64,000 nucleotides of DNA from Plasmodiophora brassicae (GCA_039704465.1 JASFAU010000003.1:682001-746000), one strand, 5' to 3'. Positions 11,207-22,710 are shown, numbered from the stretch's first letter. Numbers and translations: made by a program. The notes: generated by a model not told the origin, from the letters alone.

Positions 11207-12720
11207 ATGTGGCCACTGGTCGTCCTCGCATCGACGCACATCCTGTACTTCGCGTTCGGCTGGCAGTGGTTCCGCCGGCAGCTCTTCAAGGACTACGAGG
11301 TCAAGAACACGCTCGTGCGCGCCCTGTTCTCTGCGACCTTCGCCCTGTCCTGCTCCATGCTCCAGCTGTTCGTCTTTGAGATCGCGGATACGTTCGATCG
11401 CGATACGAGGCGCACGAGCTGGCGGTTCGACCTGTCTGCCATGGTCTCCATTCTTGTGTTCCTGTTGCCGTTCTATTCCATCTACACCTACCTTCGCGAA
11501 CGCAACTGGCGCCGGGATCGCGCGCTTCAGGTGGCGGCGTTCGCCCTAGTCCCGCTCTTGTATTCATTCTGGCGCATCGGTCTCATGTTCCCAGTCGTTA
11601 AAGGCGGGCTGGCGAACTTATCGACGCTTGGTCGGTGACGATGTCATCTGCTTGCAGTGGTCAACGGGGGGCGCCTGACTCTCCTGCTTCACAGACTTGC
11701 TGTCGATCGAGCAAGCTGTCAGCAGAATTGGTGTCATTGGGGTGGCCCTTATGGCGATCCTGTCTGGGTTCGGTGCCGTCCACTGCCCGTATTCGTACTC
11801 GTTCTCCACGGATACAGACGTCCAGGTATGATGGTCGTCGTGCTACAACCGCTTGTATGTACCGGGTTACTTACCCGTTCCGGCAGGCTAGCGAGATTGT
11901 CGCTCTGGAACGCCAACTTATGCAGTGCATGTCCGTCATGATGTCAAAGCAGAAGAAGCTGGCGTTGTGTCGGTGGCGCGCGCGGTCATTGCCTGTGAAA
12001 TCAGGCACGCCGTCAACGACCGGGCTTCTGTCGCGGTTGTGGCCCGGGCGACGCACCGAGCAGCAGCAGGCTGAGGACGAAATCCGGCACCTGAAAGCCG
12101 AAATCGCCAGGAGCGATGCGCTCCGGCTGCAACTGTTTAACGAGGTCCATGAGCTGCATCTGGCAAGGGAGCGCCTCGCGTTCAGCAGGACCTGCCTTGG
12201 CAAGTACTACACTCTGCTGGGCTATATCATGAGCGGTTACTGCGTGTACAAGTTCTTCATGTCGTCGGTCAACGTCATATTCCAACGCAAGCAAGGCAAA
12301 GATCCGATCAGTCGAGGGCTGGAGATCGTCTGCCAGCAGGTGCTCAACTTGCAGGTCGACCTGCGCTTCTGGTCGCAGCACATCTCGTTCATGTTCATCG
12401 GCATTCTGGTGTTCACCCAGGTGCGGAGCTTCCTGCTCCAGCTGACCAGGGTGTTTAGCGCCAGTAGCTCCGACCTGACGTCCAACATCTTCATCCTGAT
12501 GCTCGCCGAGATCATGGGCTTCTACTTTGTCAGTTCGGTCCTGCTCATGCGCGTCAATCTCCCGCTGGAGTACAGGCAGATCATCACGGATGTCCTCGGC
12601 AACCTGGAGTTTGACCTGTTCCACGCCTGGTTCGACGCCATCTTCATCGTCGCTGCCGCCGTAACCATCCTGTGGCTCACCTTTCAAAGACGGCGCTCCG
12701 TCAAATTGTTCACCGACTAA
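11207..12720 (+). CDS. GPR89: Golgi pH regulator (GPHR/GPR89 family)
   Basis: Three exons (11207-11630, 11695-11825, 11887-12720) give 462 aa, against ~455 in animals. The alignment to the remembered family is close throughout: [127 protein letters not shown]. These are nine-segment membrane proteins with a cytosolic coiled-coil loop, needed for acidification and transport in the Golgi as an anion conductance. Convergent with the cNBD/RGS gene. Confidence 0.95.
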
Positions 12721-12775
12721 ATTAATAATACGTGACAATCCCACACGTCCGATGTGATGACGTCGGCCTGTATTT

Positions 12776-14624
12776 CTATGCGAGCTGTTCCTTCTCAGAG
12801 TCTTCGGCGTGGCTCTCGGCGACTTTACGGTCGTTGTTGCGTGCAATGACCTCTTCGATCAAATTCCCGCTGTACTGTTCGCCGCGCAGCACGCTGATCA
12901 GCTGCTGGAAGAACGGCGAGTTGCGGAACCGCTGGAACGTGCCGAGCTGAATCGACTGCGTCACGGACGCCTGTGCGCTCATGTACAGTGTCACGTCGAT
13001 TGTCGACGGGTCCCTGAGCTTGGTCCGAATCCTATTCAGTACGTTGGCGGGAATGGCAACCTGAAGGGTCGTCAGGGGCGGGTCGTTCTCTGGCGTGGAC
13101 GCGGGTACCTCTTGGGATGCGTCCTTGCCGAGGTAGGTGACGAACAGGGCCCGGGCCCTGCCTGCAGTGTCGCCCTCACTGGAGGTCGCGAACCGCTCGC
13201 AGGCCAGCCAGAACTGAATATTCTCGGCTGACATCTCCGACTCGGCGAACTTGATGAGGATCTCAGACGCCTTCGGGTACCTGAGCACGTCGGTCAACGT
13301 GATCGACTCGGGCCTGGTGAAGTTGATTCGCAGTGCAGTGGCCGCCTGCGAGTTCTCGTTGCCGAACTCGGTCAGGAACGCGGCCCGCTCCAACGTCAGG
13401 AACACGCATCGTGACGCGGTCGTCACCGTTGCCGTCCGAGGCGATCCCGTCATGAGAGCGACCTCGCCGAAGACACTGCCGGGGCCCAGCACCCGTGCCA
13501 CCTCGTTGCCATCGGACGTTGTGGTCTGGACCTTCACGTCGCCATGGACGATCATGTAGAACCGATCGGCGACGTCGCCCTCGCGGAACACGACCGTGTG
13601 CTCGTCGACGGCCGTGCACTCGGCCATCTGGGCGATCTTCAGGAACGCGTCATCCGTCAGCGACTCGAAGAACGGGACCTTGTACTTGCGGAACTGGCCG
13701 GCGATACGATCGAGCATGCGGCGACGGAGGCGCTCCTCGACGGCGATGGACACGTTCAGGAATCGTTTGAACTCGCTGGCGCGCAGCTCGAACACGAGCG
13801 ACGGTTCGGTGGCGACCACGTTGCCGGTGCGCGGGATCTGCATCAGCAACGCCGTCTCGCCGAAGAACTCGCCCGCTTTGATCTCGTCGCGGACGATCGC
13901 CGTTGACCCCTCCCCCATGGTCACGTGGAAGTGCCCGCGTTCGACAAAGTACATGGTGTCGCCGATGCCGCCCTCCCTGATGATGTGTTCGCCCTCGTCC
14001 ACCACACGATAGTGCAGCATGCTGAACCCGGGCACGACCGTTAGGCGGGTGTCATAGTCGCCCGGGACACGACGATTGCGTTTACCGGGCGATCAGCGGA
14101 ATGTGGTGTGTGATGTCGCCGAACATGGGCAACTTGGCGATGCTGTTCTCGATGAGCGCCGTGCCGACGTAGACCAGAAGCGGCATCGGCTGCGCTTGGG
14201 ACGGCTGCTGGTCCTCGGCGTAGTCGCGCTTCATCTGCAGCAGGACCGACGTGGGCAGGATGAAGATCGCGGCGGGCGTCTTGGCTTCCAGGATGACGGT
14301 GCGCGTCTTCTTGCCGGTCAGGACGCCGTCATCGCCGACAAAGTCCCCGGCGGTCTTGTCGCAGATCTCGACGGGCGGGTTGTTCGCTCCGCGCCGGATC
14401 TTGACGACCAGGGCGCCCCGGAAGACGACGCCCCAGAACGTGGCGTCGTCGCCCTGCCGGTAGACGATCTCGCCGGCCTTCACGTCCATCCTCTCGAACC
14501 GCTTGGCGAGTTCGTGCAACGCCCGGTCGTCGTACTCGATGCAGAGCGGCGTCATCCGCAACGCCTGCAGGGCATCGTGCCTGCCCGTCAGCCGATTCTT
14601 AAACCTGCGCAGCGCCGACGCCAT
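12776..14624 (-). CDS. Triple cyclic-nucleotide-binding domain protein with C-terminal RGS domain
   Basis: Two exons (14624-14086, 14021-12776; a 64-nt intron containing CCTAACGG) give 594 aa. Order: degenerate cNBD at ~40-150; second cNBD at ~181-275 with phosphate-binding cassette GEFFGETALLMQIPRTGNV; third at ~295-400 with GSVFGEVALMTGSPRTATV; RGS domain at ~420-560 (ITLTDVLRYPKASEILIKF, SAENIQFWLACERF). The Glu and Arg that bind the cyclic phosphate and ribose are present in domains two and three but not in the first. The residue after the Arg is Thr in both, which in PKG favours cGMP, whereas PKA has Ala. No kinase domain is present. Predicted role: cGMP-controlled GTPase activation on a G-alpha subunit. 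Confidence 0.9.
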
Positions 14625-14811
14625 TGGTGTCGCCCTCGACCAGATATTTGTCGCAACCTCTGCACCGGGTACGGGTCAGACCCATGTGCATATGTATGTC
14701 CTGTATAGAAGCACGATCCCGAGCGCCCGTTGCACAGGTGTACTGCCCACGCCGCTGGAAGGATCGCGCGCGGGGCAGGCGGATGGAAGTTGCGGCGGGC
14801 CGCGGCCAGTC

Positions 14812-17390
14812 ATGGTGCGATTGGGGCTCGGTGGAGGCAGCCGCAGTGCAGACGATGGCGGGGCGCACCAGGCGGCGTCGCAGCAGACGGAGCTGCCGGC
14901 CATGTCGGCGGAGGAGGCGGCGGACATCAAGCGGTTCATGAAGCAGGCCAACCTGGGCGTCAGCGAGATCCATCAGCTCGAGGGCGTGCTGCTCGCCCGC
15001 CTCGAGGTCATCGAGGCGGAGAACACGCGCGCCCTGGTCTCGGACGAGAACTCCGCCCAGTCCATCGTGGGCGATATCGGGAAGATCAAAGAGAAGGTCG
15101 TCGAGATGGGCAAATGGTTACGTCATCATGACCGGAGCCTCAATCGTATGCGGGTGCGTGCCTCGTACTGAACACCGTTCGTCTCGATCGTGGCGTTCTG
15201 ATCGCCCGTCCCTGGGTAGGTTGGCATTGGACAAATTGAGAATCGAAATCGGCTTCTCGACCTGCAGGAGCGCAATCACACGCTACTGGCAGAGACGTTG
15301 CAGAAGCTGCTCTATGATTTGACCCTTGGTACTTGGTTACGATGGTGTGCGATACGTACGCCATCGAGGATAACACGCGCCTCCAGATGACGACACGTTG
15401 CATGAGCTGGGGTCTCCTTCGATAATGTCACCATCGGCAACCCAGGCGGACTTCAACCGAACCGTCAAGGCGGCACGCGACCTGGACGCATTGCTCAACC
15501 GACGGTTTCTCAATGGGCTCGAGAACCTTGCGGCCGTGCGTGAACGAAAACTGGAGATGGAGCAGGTCCATTGTGGAACAGTGACATGGTGGCAGGCAGG
15601 CTCACGTTCCTCCTAGGTTCGGCGACGCTTCTGCGACCATGCAAGCAAGTTCTTCACGACAATGTTCCAAGCTAAGGCGCAGAAGCTGGCTGAGGCTGCA
15701 TCAGAATCGTATGACGAAGTACTTGTCAGCAACGAAGATCGGCATCGTGCACTGGGCAAATACGACCAGCTAGCCGCCGTTCTGGAGACGCTTGACAGTG
15801 AATCGTTTATTTCCATACGCCGCCAATACGCCAAGCAGTTCTACGCATCGTATTCGACTCAGTTTCTCGGGTTCTTCCAAGCTCAAAAGAAGGCCATCGT
15901 TCGCGAGAAGCATGACTGTGGCCTGAACGCGATGCCTGCAACTGCGGAACCAGGCAGTCCCATTGCACGTGCTGGATCCGGAAAGTAATATTGGCCGTCT
16001 CTCTCTCTGTAGTGCTCGGCAAGGTGCAATAACATGTGCAAATCAGGAATTTCAAGGACACCAACAAGAAGATCGTTACGCATGTGTTTTCCGATGCTCT
16101 TGATACGGCGATTCCCATTCTAGGTTGGTCCTTTTGGTAAGTTCTCAGGGAAACGTGTGCTTACACTTGGCGTTCCATATAGTTGAAGAGCAGGACTTTT
16201 GCCTTGAGTTCTTTGGTGTGAAACGCCAGATACCTAACGAGGACGGCGCCGATGCCGCTACCAACGAAGACGTCGTATGTATATTGCTATCCGGGGGGAT
16301 TAAACGCCTGCTCATTTCGGCATTAGTTGGTCCATCAGAACGAGGCCGATGTGCTGGAAATGATGCGGACCTTGTTCAAAGGACTGGAGGAAGAGTTCTG
16401 TGCCTTGGCTGACAAATGCGATGAGATGGACCACATGTACACCCTGCGCATGCTCGTCAAAATCGAGCAACTTCAAGAGGAGCACAAGGGCGCGTGTGTC
16501 TACGCTGAGTCGATTCTCGCCCAACTGCGGTCACGCTTGCAGACGCTGTTCAACGAGTTCACTAAGGAGCAGTTGACCTGGATCGAGGGCTTCAAGAGCT
16601 CGACGAAGCGCGCCGGTATTCTTGGACCGTTTGCACGGCTACCGCGATTCATCGAACGCATGGAAGCTGCTGCAAGCTGTGGACGAACTCGCTGCGCCAC
16701 TGCCGACGAGACGTATACGCGGCTGATCGATTGCATGCTTGGATGGCTTCCTCAAATTGCCAACCAAGAACCGAAATACGCCAACCTGGTCCTGATGGAG
16801 AACGCCCACTTCTTTTGGCGTGCCCTGTCTGAGTTCAGTCACATTCCGTGCCTGGCTCAGTACCAGAGGAAGGCGTACGACATGTACAAGGAGAACCGGG
16901 ATCTGTATGTGTCCTGGAGCGTGAAGTACGAGTTCCCGAAGGTGTTCGAGTTCTTTGCGCTGCTAGAGTCGACGGCAGCGAACTTGTCGTCGCCGCGTGA
17001 CGTACCGTTTACGCCAGGCTTGTCGAAGCAGGACCTGCGTGCACTGTGCAAGACGCATCTCGTGAAGAAGAAAGTGCAGAAACAGGTGAACGCCATGATG
17101 CAACGAGTCGTCAAACACCTCGGTGACAAGAACGTCCTTCTCCCGTATGTTTGGACGTGCATGAACGAGTACTTCATTACCAGTTTCAAGCGTTTCGAGA
17201 CCCTCGTTGCGCAATGTAAGTTGTTAAGTTGTCGAATAATGACCGCTGCTGACTCGGCATTGTACAAGGTTACCAAGCTGAAGAAGTAGGGCTGACTGCG
17301 GACGATATTAACAATGCGTTCAGCAGTGGCAATGGGGAAGCGCTCATCGAGAAGCTGTCCGAATCATCGAAAAGCATCGTGACGACGTAA
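14812..17390 (+). CDS. EXOC1: Exocyst complex component Sec3 (EXOC1)
   Basis: About nine exons. Sec3 signature near the N-terminus: EIHQLEGVLLARLEVIEAENTRALV, then MGKWLRHHDRSLNRMR, GIGQIENRNRLLDLQERN; later RRRFCDHASKFFTTMF, VEEQDFCLEFFGVK, and a long C-terminal helical part with NAHFFWRALSEF and KEVxxYxF-like segments, ending in LTADDINNAF. Sec3 marks exocytic sites and tethers secretory vesicles. The N-terminal PH-like domain and most of the upstream coiled coil seen in animals and yeast are absent if translation starts at 14812; an alternative ATG lies at 14902. The final intron separates LVAQC from YQAEEVGL. Internal borders around 15900-16040 are less certain. Confidence 0.85.
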
Positions 17391-17490
17391 ACTAATATAA
17401 TAACCGACAATAGTTCGTACGGAGATCAATCTGCGTACCACAACAGTGTAAGGCGTTCCTGTCGACACGAGGCCGACGACGAGTGTACCC

Positions 17491-18890
17491 ATGGCAAGCT
17501 GGGCGGAGGATATCCAGGCGTACCAACGCAAGAAGCAGGAAGCCCCAGCGACCCCTGCTGCATGCGTGAAATCGCGGAAGGCGAAGCGACCTCCCGCCGA
17601 GTACTGTATCATCACCCAGACATTCAAAGACGCTGGCGCAGATGAGCGCGCAAGGGAACAGGAAAGCAAGTCATTCGTTTCCGCAGTAAACAAGGCGAAG
17701 GTACGCCCATGTGCCAGCATTGCGGGTCACTTTAATCACGGAACCAATTTAGGACAAGGCTATCAACCGGTTCGGCCCTGTGGACATCGTTAGCAATCAG
17801 CGGATCGTTACCGGAGTGCCGGTAGGCGAGTACTCGTGCCTGCGTTGACGTTTACTCACTGTGCAGGACCCAAAAGGGTGAACCAAGCGCCAAACCGAGT
17901 CCGCCTCCTGACACCGCTCTTCGCAGCCGGGGATACAACATCATTGTTAACGAAGCGTAATCTTGATCATAAGGTGTTGCTGTCTTCGATAATTGACTTC
18001 GCCATTATGCAGGTGCGACGAGCCGTCGGAGACGCGGCCATCGCTAAGGAAGGAGCCCCGAGACTATGATATCATCACTAACGCATACCATGTGCATAAC
18101 GATGCCAAGCAATCGGTGCCCTCTCCACATTGGTACATACGTGGGTCGTCGCGCTGAGCTCACCATCCAGGTTGATGCAAACTTCGCCATGAAAGAGGCG
18201 CTGGAGAAATACTACAAGCAGAATCCCTTCGACATTATCAAATGTGAAGACAGGTACGTGCTCGTACCGAATGGTCCTCTGCTTCGAATTCATTATACGC
18301 GTTCAGATCGGGACAGCAGTCTCCGTCGAAGGACCACGACACACCGAAATCATCTCGAACGTCGCAGTTCACTGACGCCAGGCAAGCGGTCTTTCTACCA
18401 CGTCAAGCCTTCACTAATAACACCAACAATTGATGGTTGTCACTTATAGCGAAGGAAAATTGTTCGACATCATCAACCTGAAGGCAATCGACCCGGAGCA
18501 GCTGAAGGTTCGCGATGCGGCCACTGAGGGACGCAAGGCGGGTCGCAAGCTCAAGTACACGTTCGAAAAGCAGAATCTGGTGCGTCGTTCATTGTCGGTG
18601 AACTGTCCAACCTCTTTGACACGATGCCTAGACCCGGATCGAACAGGCTGCTCATCGTTCCGCTGAGATGGCAATTACCCGCGTTTCCCATCAGCGGTTC
18701 ACTGATGAAGCCTCCCGCGGGTACGACATCATCAGCAATGTCCCGTTCTCGGGAATCGAAGGACGTACGTCCCAGACAAAGTCACCCACATAAACCGCCA
18801 CTGACAGTTGCAACAGGTCCCCTGCCACCACCCCGAACACGCCACCGAGATCCTCTTTGCAACGCTCTCCTACAAGACGAGTCAGTCTGA
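17491..18890 (+). CDS. Repetitive [Y/F]DI[I/V] protein, probably flagellar
   Basis: Eight or nine small exons. After the first exon (MASWAEDIQAYQRKK) the protein shows one short motif again and again: GPVDIVSNQ, RGYNIIVNE, RDYDIITNAYH, NPFDIIKCED, KLFDIINLK, RGYDIISNVPF. Each sits in its own exon with charged linkers. I remember similar 'YDIITN' motifs in conserved flagellate proteins of unknown function but cannot name a family. One intron (18382-18449) appears to use GC-AG borders. The protein is hydrophilic with no membrane segment; the ciliary role is inferred from motif memory only. Ends at TGA 18888-18890. Confidence 0.6.
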
Positions 18891-19540
18891 TTCAGCCGGC
18901 CAATACACGGTACGATACATCTCGGTTTGTGAATAGCCCTGCGGTATGAAGGAATCGTACGTGTAGAGTAAGGTGGCACGATAACGCTGCGTCCACCACT
19001 TCAGTGACTTGGACCTTGCTATCTCGTGTTCCGTTGCAGGTACCTTCGTGCCGCCGGTAAACATGTGGCCAGTGGAGAGCAGCCCGTGGGACGACAAGCG
19101 ACACTCGACGATTCCGGCCGGTAGAATCGGGCGTACGTAGGTCGGAAGCCTGCCGCTCTGCGGACTGGATAATGCTGAACAATCGAATCTGGATGGGCAT
19201 GCTGCTGGGGTCGTATGACGCAACCTGCTGCTACTGATTGCGATACTTCTGGTTCGGACGTCAACGGTGCACGGGTACAGCTGCGCTAACGATGCCGGAC
19301 AAGGGGGCGCGCGCCACCCACGAATGTTCAGGAACTCGGCAAGTGCCGGCGTTCTCGTTAGAATGATGTCGACGTTCGTGCTGTGGGCGAGTCGCGCGAA
19401 CCGCGCCCAAGACGTCGTCGTGATCCCGATCCGTCGCCAAGGGTCCGGGTGCTGGAACGCCGGTTGCTATGCTAATTGCTGATCGGCCGACGAGTCCCAA
19501 TGCATCTTGAGCGCTACACCATCCGTGGTCGACTGTACGT
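18891..19540. other. No gene recognised; overlapping minus-strand frames
   Basis: Overlapping open frames occur on the minus strand (for example one ending in SQTEMYRTVYWPAESD at 18882), but none resembles a known family, and none joins into a longer product by splices I trust. Since a transposase fragment follows directly, this may be the 5' part of a decayed mobile element. Confidence 0.3.
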
Positions 19541-19930
19541 TTGGCCGCCGTCTTCCCGGGGCTCGTTGGTATTCTGACGTTTCTAAAAACCACTTCTACC
19601 CGGCTTACAACCTTCTTGCCATTCTGTGCCGAACGATCAACGGGGAAACCATTCTCTGACTCCAGCCGACCACACGAATGGGAATGTCGCACTGTACGTA
19701 TATCCAAAGTGATGAATGAAATGATTGGATTCCACAGGTATAACGATTGTTGGTCGTCATGCCGAATGGGTGTCGAGATCGCCTTCGGTTGGCTGGCAGG
19801 ACGCTTTCACGTTCTGCGAGGCAAACTGGACCGTAAATCACACGAGCGGAACGTGAAGATGACCGAATCCAACGACCTTGAGTTTCGAGGCGAACCAGAC
19901 GAGTTGCGCAGTGTCAGGCGCTGCCGGTCC
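19541..19930 (+). pseudogene. Decayed DDE transposase fragment (DDE_Tnp_4/Harbinger-like)
   Basis: The frame carries SSCRMGVEIAFGWLAGRF followed by HVLRGKLDRKS. This matches the C-terminal DDE_Tnp_4 block, usually R-x-x-VE-x-aFG-x-Lk-x-RF-x-iL, including the catalytic Glu. The expected upstream blocks (GSWxDxxV, GDxxYP) are not visible in any one frame, so the copy looks broken. No terminal inverted repeats or target-site duplication were found by eye. Confidence 0.5.
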
Positions 19931-19932
19931 CG

Positions 19933-20066
19933 CCAAACAAAAAAGGTTACATCACCATGCGGTTCCCCGGTGGTCCCCCTCCCGAGTACTGGACAGGCCA
20001 AACACCATTTGGCTTCGCAATTCGGAATGAGATACGGCACATTCGGTGTTGTATGAACGTAACCGA
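19933..20066. repeat. 134-bp direct repeat, copy 1
   Basis: Identical to 20190-20323 except at two positions (19936 A versus 20193 G; 19992 G versus 20249 A). It begins CCAAACAAAAAAGGTTACAT and ends GTATGAACGTAACCGA. Directly downstream of the transposase fragment. Confidence 0.95.
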
Positions 20067-20189
20067 CGGATGTATCGGCGGTGCGTCCACTTCACGATAG
20101 CCCGCTTCTGTCATGGGACACTGCCCTGCCATGGCGCACGTTGCAGACTTGCAGTGAGCCGACAGAGCAGTTGATGACTTCGGCGATCA

Positions 20190-20323
20190 CCAGACAAAAA
20201 AGGTTACATCACCATGCGGTTCCCCGGTGGTCCCCCTCCCGAGTACTGAACAGGCCAAACACCATTTGGCTTCGCAATTCGGAATGAGATACGGCACATT
20301 CGGTGTTGTATGAACGTAACCGA
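20190..20323. repeat. 134-bp direct repeat, copy 2
   Basis: Second copy, 257 bp from the first, with a 123-bp unique spacer. It ends ~145 bp upstream of the start codon of the rhodanese gene, so it lies in that gene's promoter region. In the frame that stays open through copy 1, the second mismatch turns TGG into TGA. Confidence 0.95.
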
Positions 20324-20467
20324 TAGTCAGGGGTCCACGGCAGCATACGGGTTAGTGTCTTACGGACCGTTGCCAGGTTGGGACGCATGCGAGCGCCGAT
20401 GGTGGCGCGACCCGTACTGCGTTTCATTTCGGCACCGTCGGGCGCGGCGCGCGTAGGCGGTGCCGCC

Positions 20468-20944
20468 ATGACTGGAGCGTACATATCGGCCGAGGAGTTG
20501 ATCGAGTTGCTGCTCGGGGAGCGCGGCGCGGTCGCCGTTGTGGACGTTCGGGACGAGGACCGCCTTGGCGGGCATATTGCGGTCGGGTCGGCCATCGACC
20601 TCTCGTAGTCTCGGTTCGCTGAGGATTTGGAACAGGGATCCATCCATGCGCCATCGTCCTCACTGGACGACCGCGTGCTGGACCAACTGGCGGATCGTCT
20701 AGCCACGCGTCGCGTCGTTGTGTTCCACTGCATGAAGTCGCAGGTTCGCGGGCCGAGCTCTCTCGCCATGTTTCGGAAGGTCATGGAGAAGCGCCGGCAG
20801 GAGCCGGGGCCGCGGCTGTGCCTGCTGGTCTCCGGCTTCGAACGGTTTGCCAAGGTGGCGACCAGGCATGCGCACGCGCAGATCCTTCTGGAAGCCATGG
20901 ACGATCGCGTCTGGCCTCAGTGGATGCTGACGTCGATGGACTAA
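20468..20944 (+). CDS. CDC25/ACR2-type rhodanese phosphatase
   Basis: Two exons around a 54-nt intron (20582-20635) give a 140-aa single rhodanese domain. Motifs: YISAEELIELL, VAVVDVRDEDRLGGHIA, then GSIHAPSSSLDDRVLDQL, and the active loop VFHCMKSQVRGPSS (HC-x5-R). This is the layout of yeast Ych1, fission-yeast Ibp1 and plant ACR2, small CDC25-like phosphatases or arsenate reductases. The intron is a multiple of three and holds an in-frame TAG; with it removed, GGHIA joins GSIHAP exactly as in the family. In-frame ATGs also occur at 20387 and 20399. Convergent with ERK7, with ~50 bp between stop codons. Confidence 0.85.
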
Positions 20945-20994
20945 ACGGAGGCTATACGTGCAACGTGTGGAGGTCGCTGTACAATCGTTCCCTA

Positions 20995-22400
20995 TTAGAT
21001 CTCGTCCACGGATGGTTTGTCCTGGGCGCTTCCCGCATCGGCATCGCCCGACTTGCCGCTACTCCGGCTCTTGTCGCGACGCCTGCTCTTCGCTTCCTTG
21101 CTCTGCCGCGAGATGGTCTTCTTCCGCTCGATGATGCTCTGGTAGAGCGTCCCACGGTACTCCTCGACCGTAAACTTCTTGTCGTCGTTCATGCTTGATA
21201 TGATAGCGCTGTCGCAAACCGGCTCGCTGTTCGCGTCGTGGAACTGCCCCAGGTACGGATGTTCCAAGACCTGCTCGGCAGTGAGCCGCTTTGTTGGGTT
21301 GAACTACGACGGGGCACGTCAGCCAAATGTGCACACGGGCCAACGTGCACGTCGTTGGCAACCTGAAGCAAGCCACCGAGCAGTGAAATTGCATCGGGCG
21401 GTGCATTAGGGAACAGCTCCGCCAGCGACGTTGACTTCTCCTTCTTCAGTGATTCCAGCATCGTCACAGTATACGGCGAGTTGATTGCGGCGATGTCGGC
21501 ATCCGATGGCGGGTCGGTGACCTCCAGAATCAGCTCGATCTGGTTCATTGTCGACGTCCCTATGAGTCGGATGCATGAGATGACATGCCGTACTAGCCAG
21601 ATCACGCGCGCGCGCCCAAACCTGGGAACATCGGGGTCCCTTTCAGGAGCTCTCCGAGAATGCACCCAAGCGACCACATATCGATGGCCGTTGTGTACCT
21701 GGAGACGTGCCATGCAGTATGTCAGTGCTAAATGTGACGACTGATCGGGACTGGCCGCTGCTGGCTCACATGGTCGATCCTAGAAGAATCTCCGGCGCCC
21801 GATACCACCTCGTCGCAACATACTCAGTCAGAACGTTGTTGTTCTCGTGTTCCTGGCTTTTGACAGATCGCGCGAGCCCAAAGTCGCACAGCTTGACATG
21901 GCATTCCGCGTCAATGAGGACGTTGCTGGGCTGTGACCACGACACGTTAAACGGGACGAGCCACGGGCGACAATCGGAACGCCCACCTTCACGTCGCGAT
22001 GCATCAGCTGTGCTGAGTGGACGTACTTGAGCGCCTTGGCGATTTGGTAGACAATGTACCGTTTGTGGACGTCCTCGAGGATGTTCGCCTTAATGACGTT
22101 GTGGACGTCGGTTTCGAGCAGCTCAAAAACCAGGTATATATCCATGTCATTGCCCGCCTTCAGCACGTTGACCAGCTTGATGATGTTGTCGTGACCGCCG
22201 AGTTCCTGCAGGTAGACGATCTCCCGGAACGTCCTCTGCGCGTCGCCCGCGTTCTGGAATGCGTCGAATATCTTCTTCACGGCGACGTTCTTGCCGGCCT
22301 TCTTGTCGGCCGCCTTCCAAACGATACCATAGGCGCCCTTTCCCAGTTTCTTCAACATCTCGTAGCGCCGGGCGACATTCTTGTCGACCTCCTCAGACAT
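20995..22400 (-). CDS. MAPK15: ERK7/ERK8-type atypical MAP kinase (MAPK15)
   Basis: Five exons. Start at the ATG at 22400 ([19 protein letters not shown]). Kinase features in order: [11 protein letters not shown] (P-loop), NVAVKKI (Lys), HRDVK-PSNVLID (catalytic loop, split by an intron after HRDVK), CDFGLARS (DFG), activation-loop TEY in [17 protein letters not shown], then [29 protein letters not shown] and [13 protein letters not shown]. GTSTxNQIExI is typical of ERK7/8. The tail is a Lys/Ser/Arg-rich stretch and is shorter than in animals. ERK7 kinases autophosphorylate TEY and act at basal bodies and in ciliogenesis, which fits the other axonemal genes here. Confidence 0.93.
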
Positions 22401-22710
22401 TGCAGTCGCAGCAATGTCACTGTCAAACGCGACCAAGTCGACGAGTGCACGCTCTTGCGTGCGAGTCACGATGGCACGCGTCACAACTAGCGAGATCGAA
22501 CCTACCGCATCGTGGAGCCATCAGATTAATACGAGCAGGTCCACCTCGATCCGACCCCGACACCGACTCTCCCGCCGTTTGGTAAAGTGCAGCAACGGAT
22601 TAGGGCATCCCTGCGGCCCTGTTTCCCTATGTACCGCCTTGGCAGGCTGCCATTAATATTCAGCCGGGCGCCGGGAGCCCTCTGAGAGAACTGCGAAGTC
22701 CAGACTGCAG
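22401..22710. promoter_or_regulatory. Divergent intergenic region ERK7 / condensin CAP-H
   Basis: 310 bp between the two start codons, so it should hold both promoters. I see no clear TATA box or palindromic operator. If CAP-H starts at the inner ATG (22855) the region is longer. Confidence 0.4.

Noticed and set aside
12013..12846. A 277-aa minus-strand ORF opposite GPHR
   Set aside because: It is the antisense shadow of the strongly matched GPHR coding sequence.
20582..20635. In-frame TAG inside the CDC25/ACR2 rhodanese gene, suggesting a pseudogene or stop-codon readthrough
   Set aside because: The TAG lies in a 54-nt GT...AG segment. Its removal joins GGHIA to GSIHAP exactly as in the family, so it is an intron and the gene is intact.
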